A stretch of 43,248 bases of DNA from NCBI GenBank assembly GCA_035763085.1, contig DASUBV010000109.1, forward strand, positions 1 through 43,248, written 5' to 3'. The translations under genes were made by a program, and so were the position numbers. Positions 23,773 to 32,557 of the stretch are shown here, one piece after another. The notes under the pieces are model-generated. The model saw only the letters and a list, made by a program, of their open reading frames with translations. It did no database searches and was not told where the DNA came from. Source of the DNA: DASUBV01 sp035763085. Lineage in GTDB: Bacteria; Actinomycetota; Actinomycetes; Streptosporangiales; Streptosporangiaceae. Each line of letters starts with the position of its first letter. Position 1 is the stretch's first letter.

Positions 23773-24675
23773 ATGCGCGTGCTGACATGGAACCTGTGGT
23801 GGCGATTCGGCCCGTGGGAGGAGCGCCGGAAGGCCATCCTCGCGGTGCTGGGTGACCTGCAGGCCGATGTCATCGGGCTGCAGGAGGTGTGGGCCTGCGG
23901 CGGGGAGAACCTGGCAGGATGGCTCGCGTCCAGCCTCGGCATGCACTGGACCTGGGCACCATCCCGTGCGCCGGAGCGGTGGCAGCGAAGGCTCGGGGAC
24001 TCCACGGTCGACATCGGCAACGCCGTGCTGAGCCGCTGGCCCATCGCCGAGTACGACAGAATCGAGCTGCCGGCCCGGCCGGACGACGATGACGGCCGCC
24101 TGGCCGTCTACGCGCGCATCGACGCTCCCGCTCACCCGGTGCCGTTCTTCACCGCCCACCTCACCTCAGCCATTGACGCCTCGGCGGTGCGCTGCGCGCA
24201 GGTCAGGCTGCTCGCTGAGTTTGTCCGCGCGCATAGCCGCGGAACTGACTTCCCTGCCGTTGTCACCGGCGACTTCAATGCCTGGCCGGATTCCGACGAG
24301 GTCCGGCAGTTCGGCGGCTACAAGACGGCACCTGCCCTCCCCGGTCAGGTGCTCCTCGACGCCTGGGAGTATGCCGGCCCGGCACAGCCGTCAGCGACGT
24401 GGAACGCAGCAAACCCCTACGTTGCGGCGGGATTCGAGCCAAGCGCCCGGATCGACTACATCCACCTGGGCCGCCCGGGCCCTGGCGGTCTCGGCTCGGT
24501 CAGCTCGGTCCGCCTGGCCGGCGACCAGCCTGTCGATGGTGTCTGGCCATCCGATCATGCCGCCGTCCTCGCCGACCTCAGGGGACTCTCCGATCCGCAC
24601 GCTCAGCACTGCCTGAACAGTGAGCAATCGCAGGCACTGCCTGCCGAGCATGGCCCTGCGCGGCAAGTCCCCTGA
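23773..24675 (+). CDS. Endonuclease/exonuclease/phosphatase family protein
   Basis: The 300-residue protein has the metal-dependent phosphoesterase motifs in order: MRVLTWNLWW, IGLQEVWA with the metal Glu, the mid segment FFTAHLTS, VTGDFNAWPDS, RIDYIHLG and the closing WPSDHAAVLADL. Substrates in this superfamily range from DNA to sphingolipids and inositol phosphates, so no substrate is claimed. No signal peptide is seen. The last 27 residues are not conserved and may be a read-on tail. GGAGAGG lies upstream of the ATG at 23773; a TTG precedes it directly. Confidence 0.88.
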   Translation: MRVLTWNLWWRFGPWEERRKAILAVLGDLQADVIGLQEVWACGGENLAGWLASSLGMHWTWAPSRAPERWQRRLGDSTVDIGNAVLSRWPIAEYDRIELPARPDDDDGRLAVYARIDAPAHPVPFFTAHLTSAIDASAVRCAQVRLLAEFVRAHSRGTDFPAVVTGDFNAWPDSDEVRQFGGYKTAPALPGQVLLDAWEYAGPAQPSATWNAANPYVAAGFEPSARIDYIHLGRPGPGGLGSVSSVRLAGDQPVDGVWPSDHAAVLADLRGLSDPHAQHCLNSEQSQALPAEHGPARQVP

Positions 24676-24989
24676 GAACGCGGCCGGGATAACGGTCTCC
24701 GCCATCCAGGAGAGGACGGCGGCGCGCCAGGCACGGCAGCAGTGCAGCAGCGGTCGCCCTGTGACAACGGTGCCGCAGCTGCGCGCTCCCCGCCGGGACG
24801 GCATGCGCGCGGGCCTGATCGCGGCATAGCACGCGTTTCGCGCGGCCGGGCCGGTCGCATGCGGCCCGGCCGGCTGCCGTGCGGAAGGATTGGAAAAAGT
24901 GCTGGCCGGGGTGTCGATCGAGGCGAGTGCGTTTCGTAGAGAGGGTGAGTGGCAGTCGTCCGGGCTGCCGGTGAGCAGAGGAGCTTGAG
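24676..24989 (+). other. Intergenic region before the YciI gene
   Basis: This 314-bp gap has no recognised gene. A 59-codon frame from ATG 24650 to TAG 24829 has high third-position GC but overlaps the end of the preceding gene, has no ribosome site and matches nothing I know. TTGGAA at 24890-24895 could be a -35 box, but no convincing -10 follows. Confidence 0.3.
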
Positions 24990-25376
24990 ATGGCGCTGTA
25001 CCTGATCGCTTTCAATGACGAGTGGGTGCCCGAGCTGACGCTGGACGAGCTGCGCGAGAGGGGCAGGGCCGGCCGGGCGCTGATCGAGGAGATGACGGCC
25101 GCCGGTGCCTTCGTCTTCAGCGACGGCGGCCTGGACGCATCCTCGGTCGTGTGCAGCGTCGATCCGGGCAGCGGCTCGCCCGTATTCACCGACGGGCCGT
25201 TCACCGAGACCAAGGAGCACCTCGGCGGTTTCACCGTCGTTGATGTGCCCGGCGATGCCGAGGCACGGTACTGGGCCGGCCGGACCGCAGTCGCGGTCGG
25301 CTGGCCGCAGGAGGTGCACCGCTTCCCGCATCGCCTGAGGACTGAGCCGGACACCCAGTCCGAGGCGAGCGGCTGA
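24990..25376 (+). CDS. YciI-like (DGPF domain) protein
   Basis: The 128-residue protein belongs to the YciI-related group with the DGPFTETKEHLGGFTVVDV motif that gave the DGPF name, preceded by LIEEMTAAGAFVFSDGGL. These ferredoxin-like proteins are often encoded beside ECF sigma factors of the SigJ/ECF41-42 kind, but no sigma factor is present here. The biochemical role is unsettled. AGGAG lies 7 nt before the ATG. Confidence 0.88.
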   Translation: MALYLIAFNDEWVPELTLDELRERGRAGRALIEEMTAAGAFVFSDGGLDASSVVCSVDPGSGSPVFTDGPFTETKEHLGGFTVVDVPGDAEARYWAGRTAVAVGWPQEVHRFPHRLRTEPDTQSEASG

Positions 25377-25477
25377 CATCCACCCGCACGGTAAACGGCT
25401 CGGCCAGCGGGCGGCGGGCTCCCCGGGGGACGGCCCTGACCTGGTTCCCGGTGACCGGATCCGGCCCTCGTTCGTGC

Positions 25478-26716
25478 TTACCGGCCGCCCTGGCGCTCAG
25501 CGAGGATGTCCCGCCGCCTTGCCGGCGGCGCCACCTCGCCAGCCAGGAAGCGGCCGACCGCATCAGCTACGGCTACCGGGTAGCGCCGGAGCTGGGCCAG
25601 GTCGACCCATTCATCGGCGGCGTGCAGCCCGCCGCCGGCCGGCCCGCAGACGACTGCGGGAATGCCGGCCGCCTGCCACAGCGCCGATTCCATCCAGTAG
25701 GGCGCGCCGGCGCGGCCGGGCGCGGCGGCTCCGGCAGCGGGCAGGGCAGCGGTGAGCAGGTCCATGAGCTCGGCCGCCGGCCCTGAGCCGTCGGCCTGCC
25801 AGGCGTCGCGGGCAAGCACGAGCTCCGCAGTCGAGCTCAGGGCCGGTGTGCCGGCGGTCACCTCGTCCAGCAGGGCACTGACCTCGGACAGTGCCGCCGC
25901 TGCGGGCTCGCCGGGCAGCGTGCGGCGTTCGATCAGCGCTTCGGCCTGTGCCGCGACGGTGAACGGCGCGCTGCCGCCGTGCGCGACGGTCGGCATCAGC
26001 GACCCGTGCGCCAGCAGCGGATGCGCAACCGCCTGGGCCAGCTCGCGATCGCGCGCGGCGACCGCGATCAGCAGGCGGCCCAGCGGCTCCAGCACGTCGA
26101 CACCCTGCCCGGGCAGGGACGAGTGGGCTGCCCGGCCCTGCAGGCCGGCCCTGACCACCGCGTACCCGCGGTGCGCGACGGCCAGGCCGAGCCAGGTCGG
26201 CTCGGCGATGAGGCAGACATCCGGCAGCGCGCCGCTGACGCCGAGGGCCCCGATCACCGCTGCCGCGCCGAGGCTCGCGTCCTCCTCATCGGCCACCAGC
26301 GCCACCAAGAGCCGGCCCGGCGCTCCCGCCGCCGCCAGATGCTCCGCCGCGACGACGAGCCCGGCGACCCCGCCCTTCATGTCGCAGGTGCCCCGGCCGA
26401 GCATCCGGTCGCCGTCGATCCTGGCGGCGAACGGCTCTGCCATGCCGTCGACGCCCACCGTGTCCAGGTGCCCGTTCAGCACCACGGCGCGGCCGGGCCG
26501 GCCCTCTCGCACCGCAAGAACACTCACCCGGCGCGGGTCAGACGGCGCCGGAACCAGCCGCACCCCGAACCCGGAGCCGGCCAGGCGATCGGCCAGGAAC
26601 TCCGCGATCGGCCTCTCGCCCGCGGCGCCTGGCACCAGGCCCGGGTTCACCGAGTCGAACGCGACCAGCCGCCGGGTCAGGTCGACAACAGCACCGCCGG
26701 GATCCGCAGTCGCCAC
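25478..26716 (-). CDS. M20 family metallopeptidase (ArgE/DapE type)
   Basis: The 412-residue zinc amidohydrolase has the dimetal ligands in order: NGHLDTVGVDG (His, Asp), GRGTCDMKGG (bridging Asp), ADEEDASLG (catalytic Glu pair), LIAEPT (Asp/Glu ligand position) and GGGLHAADEWV (His). A dimerisation domain with AHSSLPGQGVD lies between. Such enzymes release acyl or aminoacyl groups from amino acids or peptides; ArgE, DapE and carboxypeptidase G2 are relatives and cannot be told apart here. GTG at 26716 is chosen because TATAGT lies exactly 6 nt before it and the fold begins there. It converges on the YciI gene. Confidence 0.9.
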   Translation of the reverse strand: MATADPGGAVVDLTRRLVAFDSVNPGLVPGAAGERPIAEFLADRLAGSGFGVRLVPAPSDPRRVSVLAVREGRPGRAVVLNGHLDTVGVDGMAEPFAARIDGDRMLGRGTCDMKGGVAGLVVAAEHLAAAGAPGRLLVALVADEEDASLGAAAVIGALGVSGALPDVCLIAEPTWLGLAVAHRGYAVVRAGLQGRAAHSSLPGQGVDVLEPLGRLLIAVAARDRELAQAVAHPLLAHGSLMPTVAHGGSAPFTVAAQAEALIERRTLPGEPAAAALSEVSALLDEVTAGTPALSSTAELVLARDAWQADGSGPAAELMDLLTAALPAAGAAAPGRAGAPYWMESALWQAAGIPAVVCGPAGGGLHAADEWVDLAQLRRYPVAVADAVGRFLAGEVAPPARRRDILAERQGGR

Positions 26717-26722
26717 CCTCGC

Positions 26723-26728
26723 ACTATA
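26723..26728 (-). promoter_or_regulatory. Putative -10 box of a leaderless M20 peptidase transcript
   Basis: TATAGT on the minus strand (5 of 6 matches to TATAAT) is followed by GCGAGG and the GTG at 26716. This is the best match of the leaderless set. Confidence 0.5.
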
Positions 26729-26926
26729 GACACGCCGCCGGGCCGGGGTCGCCTGCGCCAGGCCGGCCTCCGGGCCTTCCGGCCACCCTGGCCCGGCGCT
26801 CCCGGCCGCGCCGCCGGCCTCAGCGCGACCGCTGCGCACGCTCGCCCAGCCTCGCGCGGCGGCGACAGCCAGCTCTGCGATCAGCGGGCCGCCGGAATGC
26901 GGACGGGGTTAGCGTGCGCCGCGTGC

Positions 26927-27928
26927 CTACGCGGGACTGGTGATCTGCTCGTAGAGGCGGTCGGCGGCGGCGTGCATCTGGCCGGTCATGGTGGTGCTGC
27001 CGGTATGGCCGGAGTCCTCGATGATGATGAGCTCGGCGCCGGGCCAGGCGCGGGCCAGCTCCCACGGGGTGCATGCGCCGCCGCCGAGGTCGTTGCGGCC
27101 GTGGATCAGCACGCCGGGGATGCCGGCCAGCTTGCCGGCCTCGCGGATCAGCACGCCGTCCTGCAGGAAAGCGTCGTGCGCGAAGTAGTGCGAGCAGATG
27201 CGCACGAATGCCAGCTTCGCGTTGTCGGGCCGGTCGCCGTACGCGCCGGGGCTCCCGTTGACTTCCTGCGAGATGACCGCGTCCTCCCAGGCGGTCCACT
27301 CGGCCGCCGCCCGCGACCGGACACCGATGTCGGGGTCCTCCATCATCTGCGCGTAGGCCTGCAGCAGGCCCGAGACCGGCGGCGCGGCGTCGGTCGGCAG
27401 CCGGTAGGAACCGGCCAGGCCCGCGAATTCAACGAACCGGGCCCAGGCCTCGGGGAAGAACCGGCCCACCCCCCGGTACAGCCAGTCCAGCTCCAGCGGC
27501 CTGGTCGAGGTCACGCTGCCCATGAGCATCCCGCTGACCCGCTCCGGATGGCGCTCGGCGTACGCCAGGGACAGCGTCACGCCCCACGACCCGCCGCGCA
27601 GCAGCCACCTGTCCACGCCAAGGTGCTCGCGCAGCTGCTCCATGTCCGCCAGCAGGTGCCCGGTCGTGTTCAGGCTCATGTCAGCCGCGGGATCGCTGGC
27701 ATGCGGCCGGCTGCGGCCGCAATTGCGCTGATCGAACAGGATGATCCGGAACCTGGCCGGGTCAAGCGATCTCCTGCTTCCCGCCGTGCACCCCGACCCA
27801 GGGCCGCCGTGCACGATCAGCGCTGGCACGCCATCGGGGTTCCCGCAGGTCTCCCAGTACACGAGGTTGCCGTCACCGGTGTCCAGCAGTCCGGTCTCAT
27901 AAGGCTCGATTTCCGGGTATCTAGGCAT
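26927..27928 (-). CDS. pip: Proline iminopeptidase
   Basis: The 333-residue S33 alpha/beta hydrolase removes N-terminal proline from peptides. The family oxyanion motif HGGPGSG (40-46), FDQRNCGRSRPHAS, the nucleophile Ser114 in GGSWGVTLSLAYAERHP, the acid Asp in HGRND and the base His in SGHTG are present. The length and the segments MGSVTSTRPLELDWLYRGVG match typical Pip. TAAGAT 6 nt before the ATG suggests a leaderless message. It lies about 210 bp upstream of the M20 peptidase on the same strand but that gene has its own promoter. Confidence 0.93.
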   Translation of the reverse strand: MPRYPEIEPYETGLLDTGDGNLVYWETCGNPDGVPALIVHGGPGSGCTAGSRRSLDPARFRIILFDQRNCGRSRPHASDPAADMSLNTTGHLLADMEQLREHLGVDRWLLRGGSWGVTLSLAYAERHPERVSGMLMGSVTSTRPLELDWLYRGVGRFFPEAWARFVEFAGLAGSYRLPTDAAPPVSGLLQAYAQMMEDPDIGVRSRAAAEWTAWEDAVISQEVNGSPGAYGDRPDNAKLAFVRICSHYFAHDAFLQDGVLIREAGKLAGIPGVLIHGRNDLGGGACTPWELARAWPGAELIIIEDSGHTGSTTMTGQMHAAADRLYEQITSPA

Positions 27929-27934
27929 GCGGCG

Positions 27935-27940
27935 ATCTTA
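27935..27940 (-). promoter_or_regulatory. Putative -10 box of a leaderless pip transcript
   Basis: TAAGAT on the minus strand is followed by CGCCGC and the ATG at 27928. No ribosome site is present. Confidence 0.45.
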
Positions 27941-27999
27941 TTGACCGCTTCGGTGAGGTGATCTCAGCCCCCGGCCGATCCGGCTGGCCGCTGCCTGTG

Positions 28000-28518
28000 T
28001 CACTGGCCGACGCGGCCGTCGATCCGTTCCCGGAGCAGGTCGGCGTGACCGCAGTGGCGGGCGTACTCCTCGATCATGTGGACGAGCACCGAGCGCAGCT
28101 CGACGCTGGTGCCGTCCTGGTTGATGCCCCTGACCCCCAGGTCGGCGGAATCGGCGACGAACTTCTCGGCGAAGGCGACCTCGTCGCGCCAGGCCCGCCA
28201 GGCATCATCCACGACCGCCGGGTCGGCAACCGCGCCGAGCCAGTCAGCGGCAGGCAGTTCCTCGGACCAGTACAGCGGGGGCGCGTCGCTCCGCGCCATC
28301 ACCCGCCGGAACCAGTGGCGCTCGACATCGGCCATGTGGCGGATCAGGCCGAGGAGAGACATCGTGGAGGGCGGCACCGACTGACGGGCGAGCTGGGCGG
28401 CGTCGAGGTCGGCGCATTTCATCTCCATCGTCAGCCGGTAGCGGCGCAGGTAGCGAAGGACCGTCCCGCGCTCGCCCGCTGGGGCCGTTCCCGTCGTGAA
28501 CCTCGGGTCCCGCGCCAT
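28000..28518 (-). CDS. DinB/DUF664 family protein (possible mycothiol-dependent transferase)
   Basis: The 172-residue four-helix protein reads MARDPRFTTG at the start and shows the family segments VPPSTMSLLGLIRHMADVE, with HWFRR following, and SVLVHMIEEYARHCGHADLLRE, whose histidines (RHMADVE and the C-terminal EEYARHCGHAD) form the metal site of DinB-fold proteins. In actinomycetes many DUF664 members are thought to use mycothiol or bacillithiol, but the substrate is unknown. The frame is open back to a GTG at 28596; I prefer ATG 28518 because family members begin just before this point, though the ribosome site is weak. Confidence 0.85.
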   Translation of the reverse strand: MARDPRFTTGTAPAGERGTVLRYLRRYRLTMEMKCADLDAAQLARQSVPPSTMSLLGLIRHMADVERHWFRRVMARSDAPPLYWSEELPAADWLGAVADPAVVDDAWRAWRDEVAFAEKFVADSADLGVRGINQDGTSVELRSVLVHMIEEYARHCGHADLLRERIDGRVGQ

Positions 28519-28724
28519 GTCCATCCACATGCTGGAACCGGCCCCGACGGCATTCCACCGCTGCGGCACTGTCGCGCTGTCGTCGCCTTCGGCCACGGAC
28601 GGTCACTCTGGCACACCCGGACCGGATGGGCAACGCCTTCCGGGGCCACCACCTCTGCGCCTATCACCCATACGCGCTGCCAGCTTCGGGCAGCGCTGCG
28701 GCAGCGGCTCCTCCTGCGGCCGGC

Positions 28725-29063
28725 TCAGGACCGGTGCCGGGCCCGGATCTGGACCCGCTGCTGACTCTGGCGCGCGGTCCGGTCTGGCGGTGGCTGCAGC
28801 GCCATCGTGGCCGGACGTTCCCCCACCGGGCAGTCAAGGGCTTGCTGAATCAGGTCGCGCCTGCGCACGAGCCCCCGGCGGTAGTCCTGCAGGGCCCGGA
28901 GCTCGCGGAGCGCCGCACTCCAGCCCGCGGTTACTGAACCTGTGCTGTCACAGTCGCCGATGTACTGGCCCAGCACCGCGCAGCGCGCTTCGGCCTCCCG
29001 CAGCGCCTGGCTCGCCAGCGCATCGGCCTGGCGAAGCACTTCCTCCTGCGTCATCTCGCTCAT
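28725..29063 (-). CDS. Small helical protein of unknown function
   Basis: The 112-residue protein has a strong AGGAGG site 8 nt before its ATG and even actinobacterial codon use, so it is probably real. It is helical and charged, with two cysteines near residues 28 and 38, and a central segment ALRELRALQDYRRGLVRRRD. It has no signal peptide or membrane segment. I recognise no family. It lies upstream of the DinB gene on the same strand. Confidence 0.6.
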   Translation of the reverse strand: MSEMTQEEVLRQADALASQALREAEARCAVLGQYIGDCDSTGSVTAGWSAALRELRALQDYRRGLVRRRDLIQQALDCPVGERPATMALQPPPDRTARQSQQRVQIRARHRS

Positions 29064-29155
29064 GACCCGCGCCTCCTGTCATGCGCGCCAAGCGTCCCCG
29101 ACGGCCCCGGCACGCACAGCCACGAGCCTAGCCAGCGGGACAGGGCAGCCAGGCC

Positions 29156-29320
29156 CTAATTCGTGCCGACGATGCAGCGGGCCAGGCCCGGAATCCGTAC
29201 CTTGCCGTGTTCTTCGTAACTGCCGGCCGTGGTGATGACGGCTTTCGCGATCCGCCCCCGCGCCGGCACGCCGACCTGCTGAAGCGCTGCAACCGCGAGC
29301 GAGACGTGCTCGCTGATCAT
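29156..29320 (-). CDS. Small hypothetical protein
   Basis: A 54-residue frame starts MISEHVSLAVAALQQVGVPA and ends HGKVRIPGLARCIVGTN, with about 83 percent G or C at third positions, which suggests it is coding. The KVRIPGLARC segment faintly recalls the arm-base strand of HU-type proteins, but this is not strong enough to assign. The start is uncertain: ATG 29320 has no clear ribosome site and a GTG lies at 29344. It could be a gene fragment. Confidence 0.35.
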   Translation of the reverse strand: MISEHVSLAVAALQQVGVPARGRIAKAVITTAGSYEEHGKVRIPGLARCIVGTN

Positions 29321-29494
29321 CTCGGTGAACGTCCCGGATCTCACCGCCGCCCGGCACCGGCCCTCCCGCTGTCGGCTGCAGCCACCGAACCCGAAGCACT
29401 CCCCCGCGAGAGTACCTAGCGCCCGGCAGGCGCGCCCGGCACCGCAGCCCGGGAATGCCGCCAGCCGCCGTCACGCGGAGCGACCGTGACGTTG

Positions 29495-29863
29495 TCAGGC
29501 CGCCGGGTAAACGGCGCAGAACAGGTTTCCCTGCGGATCCGCGAGCACCGTCCAGCGGCCCGCCGGGCCTTCCCGCTGACGGGTAGCGCCGAGGGCGATC
29601 AGCCGGTCCAGGTCACCGGCAGCGTCGAGCCGCACGTCGAGGTGCACCCGGCCGGGAGCCGGCTCCAGCTCGCGGACCGGGGTCAGCCACACGTGCAGGC
29701 CATCGCGGGAGCCGAGCAGCACCGACTCGTTCTCGCCCAGGGTGCCCGCCTCGATCGCGGCCACGTCACCGGGGTGGACGGGCAGGCCGAGGGCCTCGGC
29801 ATAGAAGCCCGCGAGGGCCCCGGGCTCCCGGCAGTGGATGACGATGGCTTCCAGGTGCGGCAC
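29495..29863 (-). CDS. VOC family protein (glyoxalase fold)
   Basis: The 122-residue protein shows LEAIVIHCREPGALAGFYAEAL in the first half and VHLDVRLDAAGDLDRLIALGA and WTVLADPQGNLFCAVYP in the second, the standard vicinal oxygen chelate pattern of actinobacterial glyoxalase-like proteins. GTG at 29863 is chosen for the AGGAGG site about 5 nt upstream; the open frame continues another 440 nt but reads unlike protein. The substrate is unknown. Confidence 0.85.
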   Translation of the reverse strand: MPHLEAIVIHCREPGALAGFYAEALGLPVHPGDVAAIEAGTLGENESVLLGSRDGLHVWLTPVRELEPAPGRVHLDVRLDAAGDLDRLIALGATRQREGPAGRWTVLADPQGNLFCAVYPAA

Positions 29864-30302
29864 CGGCTCCTCCTGGCGGGCATCCGTTGCGGCTGGAGTG
29901 GTGGAAGTCTCCCACGGGGTCCCGGCTGGCCTGGCGGACCACGCAGGCGGGCGGCCGTTTCGTTTCTGCTGATGACAAGTCACCGGAAAGGCAGGCAGAT
30001 GGCGCGGCCAGTGCGGTGACCCGGCCGCGATGTGCGCGGGCGGCGCGATGCCGGCGGCCGTCATCATCGAGCGGATCTGAGCTGACGTCCCGGGGCGGGC
30101 GGGGCGGCGAGCTTCCGCGGCAGATGTGCGCGTTATGCGCGCGAAAACTGAGCCCGCCGGATATCCAGCGCTTACCTCAGGGATGAGCTGGCGGAAATAC
30201 CCGCTGGCCTGCCAGGATAGAAATGCAATTGTCATCGCAGAGCCCTTTCTTAAATAAGTATTTTGTGCTATGATAACTGCATTGACTGCTAGCGTTCGGC
30301 GC
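29864..30302. other. Divergent promoter region with an AT-rich island
   Basis: This 439-bp interval between the VOC and dienelactone hydrolase genes holds no recognised gene. Bases 30225-30300 are strikingly AT-rich for this genome. They include an extended -10 for the plus-strand gene and a direct repeat GCAGT(C/T)A on the minus strand. A minus frame from ATG 30236 has an AAAGGG ribosome-like site, but its later codons look non-coding. Confidence 0.4.
30266..30274 (+). promoter_or_regulatory. Extended -10 promoter of the dienelactone hydrolase gene
   Basis: TGCTATGAT matches the extended -10 consensus TGnTATnnT. The -35 region (TTTCTT, 30246-30251) is poor, as extended -10 promoters allow. 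Transcription would begin near 30281, where TTG 30282 could even serve as a leaderless start. Confidence 0.5.
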
Positions 30303-31079
30303 ATGATGAATGGCCGACTCTGCTGGCCCGGGGAGCGCGCATGGCGGCTCCTGACCCGCGATATCCCCTACCACGACCTCGGCACCGAGCTGACTGGCGT
30401 TCTCGCCTGGGACGACGCGCAGGCGGGCCCGCGGCCGGGCATCCTGCTCGTGCACGGCGGGGCCGGGCTGGATGATCACGCCCGCGAGCAGGCCCGGCGG
30501 TATGCCGGACTTGGTTACACCGTGCTGGCAGGCGACATGTACGGCGCCGGGGTGGCCGGCAGCCGGGAGCGGGTCATGGCCGCCGTCACCGCACTGCGCG
30601 ACGACCCGGAACTGCTCGCCCGGCGCGGGCAGGCGGGCCTGGAGGCGCTGGCGGGCTGCCCGGAGGCGGGCGGCCGGCTCGGGGCGGTCGGGTTCTGCTT
30701 CGGCGGCATGGCCGTCCTCACCCTGGCCCGGGCCGGCGCCGGGGCAGCCGGCCAGGAGCTGGCGGGCGTGGTCAGCATGCACGGCAGCCTGGCCGCGAAA
30801 CGGCCGGCCCGGCCAGGCGAGATCACGGCCCGGGTGCTGGCCTGCCACGGCGCGGCCGACCCGCACGTGCCGATGTCCGACGTCACGGCGTTCGCGGCCG
30901 AGATGGAGGCGGCCGGGGCGGACTGGCAGCTGAACGTGTACGGCGGGGCGCAGCACGGGTTCACCCACCGGCACGCGGTGCCCGGCGCGATGCCCGGAGT
31001 GGCCTACCACCAGGCGACCGACATGCGGTCGTTCGCGGCGGCCCGCGAGTTCCTGGCCAGTGCGCTCGCGGCTGACTAG
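30303..31079 (+). CDS. Dienelactone hydrolase family protein
   Basis: The 258-residue alpha/beta hydrolase shows LLVHGGAGLDDHAREQARR after the first strand, the nucleophile cysteine in GAVGFCFGGMAV, the acid in HGAADPHVP and the base in GGAQHGFTH. The family opens dienelactones in chloroaromatic breakdown, but many members act on other esters. Homology begins at about RDIPYHDLGTELTGVLAW, some 27 residues into the open frame, so the exact start is uncertain; ATG 30303 is the nearest in-frame ATG. A promoter at 30266-30274 precedes it. Confidence 0.85.
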   Translation: MMNGRLCWPGERAWRLLTRDIPYHDLGTELTGVLAWDDAQAGPRPGILLVHGGAGLDDHAREQARRYAGLGYTVLAGDMYGAGVAGSRERVMAAVTALRDDPELLARRGQAGLEALAGCPEAGGRLGAVGFCFGGMAVLTLARAGAGAAGQELAGVVSMHGSLAAKRPARPGEITARVLACHGAADPHVPMSDVTAFAAEMEAAGADWQLNVYGGAQHGFTHRHAVPGAMPGVAYHQATDMRSFAAAREFLASALAAD

Positions 31080-31234
31080 CTCCGGCTGACCTGCCCGGCC
31101 CGGGATGGCTGCGGCGCGGCAGCTGGTCCGGTGCTTCTTGCTGTTATCAGCCAGCAGGGTCCCGGGCTGCGGGATCGCGGGCAGACGCGCCGCAGCGGCC
31201 CGGGCATGCGCGGGGCGTCCGGCAGCCTCGTGCT

Positions 31235-32557
31235 TCAGGCAGGCCCGTTCTTCGGGGCGCGGACTCGCTCGGCGGCGCGGACGACCTGGCGGTCCGGGGC
31301 GTCCACGGCGGTCGGACCGCCGGGGATCGGGACGAACCAGACGTGCAGCATCGCGGGCGTCACCCGGTTGCGGGAGCCCGCCGGGCAGGACGGGTGCGCC
31401 TTGGTCAGCGCGCCGACGACACCGAGGCCGCGGGAGAAGCACAGGTTGGTGTGCACGTGCCACTGGGTCAGGCAGCCGCCCGGCTGAGGGGTGGCCCCGC
31501 CCGGCGTGGTGATGTACATCGCCGCCGCCAGCACGGCCCCGTTCGGCGTATTGGCGTACACCAGGGACGGCGGCCGGGCGGTGTCCAGGACCGGGCCCCC
31601 GGTCAGGGTGTGCTCATAGGCGGCCGGGCTGAGGTAATGCACGACCGGTGCCCCGGGCGGGGTGATGGGCCGGTACCCGGCGGCCTTCGCGGCGGCCAGG
31701 CTCTGGTACTTGCGGGCACCGGCCCAGCTGGCGTTGACCAGGCTCACCGCGGCGTGCTGCTGGCTGGCGGCCGGGGTTGCCGTGCAGGCCCGGGAGCTGG
31801 CCATCTTCATGCCCGGCGCCATCTGCGCGCCCGGGTCGGGCAGGGTGATGTCGCCGGCGGGCGAGCGCGTGGGCAGCCTGATCGCGGCCGCGGCCGGGGA
31901 CAGCGCACTTGCTCCGCCGCCGGCGCCAGAGCCACCCATCCCGGCCATGTGCGAGCCGGACTGCGCCACCGCGGGCGCGGGAGCCGCGGCCGCCGCTGAG
32001 TCGCTGCCCATCACCATCTCCGGACCGCCCGCGACCAGTGCCACGCTGAGCAGCACCGCGGTGACCCCGCCGGTGAGCACCGGGGCCAGGGTCAGGCTGG
32101 GCTTCTGCTGCTGATCGGCGCGGGCGAACAGCAGCCAGCCGCAGCCGGCCACCACGAGCGCCTCCAGCACCGTGCACAGCCCGTCCCCGAAGCCGAGCGG
32201 CTCGACCTCGTGCGGCGCCGGCCCGATGACATCCCCGACGGTGCGGGTGATGATGTAGACGGCGACCACGCCGGCGTTCAGGACGATCCCGCCCCACAGC
32301 AGGAGCCGGGCAGGAATGACGACAGCCACGATGGCCCACGCCAGCTGCAGCCAGGCCACCACGAGCATGAACAGGCCGAACGCCCAGTACTCCGCGAAGT
32401 GCTCGCCCGTCACCGCGAAGTGGATCACTGCGGTTGCCAGGCTCAGGATGGCCAGGCTGTAGGCCACGGCCCGCCCCCGCGGCAGGCTGCCGCCCATGCC
32501 GGGGCCAGCCCGGCCAGGGCCGGCAGGCGGGCGTGCTGCCTGGCCGGAGTCAGTCAT
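31235..32557 (-). CDS. Membrane protein with a large His/Met-containing extracytoplasmic domain
   Basis: The 440-residue protein has about five transmembrane helices in the first 220 residues (for example YWAFGLFMLVVAWLQLAW and GLCTVLEALVVAGCGWLLF), then a region with Met/His-rich patches (GSHMAGMGGSG, MAPGMKMAS) and a C-terminal domain of about 150 residues. That domain carries PVVHYLSPAAYEHTL, LTQWHVHTNLCFSRG and MLHVWFVPIPGGP. The pattern suggests a metal-binding outer domain, perhaps for copper, but that is inference; I know no function for the family. GAGAGGG precedes the ATG at 32557. Confidence 0.75.
   Translation of the reverse strand: MTDSGQAARPPAGPGRAGPGMGGSLPRGRAVAYSLAILSLATAVIHFAVTGEHFAEYWAFGLFMLVVAWLQLAWAIVAVVIPARLLLWGGIVLNAGVVAVYIITRTVGDVIGPAPHEVEPLGFGDGLCTVLEALVVAGCGWLLFARADQQQKPSLTLAPVLTGGVTAVLLSVALVAGGPEMVMGSDSAAAAAPAPAVAQSGSHMAGMGGSGAGGGASALSPAAAAIRLPTRSPAGDITLPDPGAQMAPGMKMASSRACTATPAASQQHAAVSLVNASWAGARKYQSLAAAKAAGYRPITPPGAPVVHYLSPAAYEHTLTGGPVLDTARPPSLVYANTPNGAVLAAAMYITTPGGATPQPGGCLTQWHVHTNLCFSRGLGVVGALTKAHPSCPAGSRNRVTPAMLHVWFVPIPGGPTAVDAPDRQVVRAAERVRAPKNGPA

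Noticed and set aside
25979..27961. 660-codon plus-strand frame opposite the M20 peptidase and pip genes
   Set aside because: Both genes beneath it have full sets of catalytic motifs; this frame has none.
29864..30304. Upstream extension of the VOC gene in the same frame
   Set aside because: The extension looks non-coding and a strong ribosome site marks the start at 29863.
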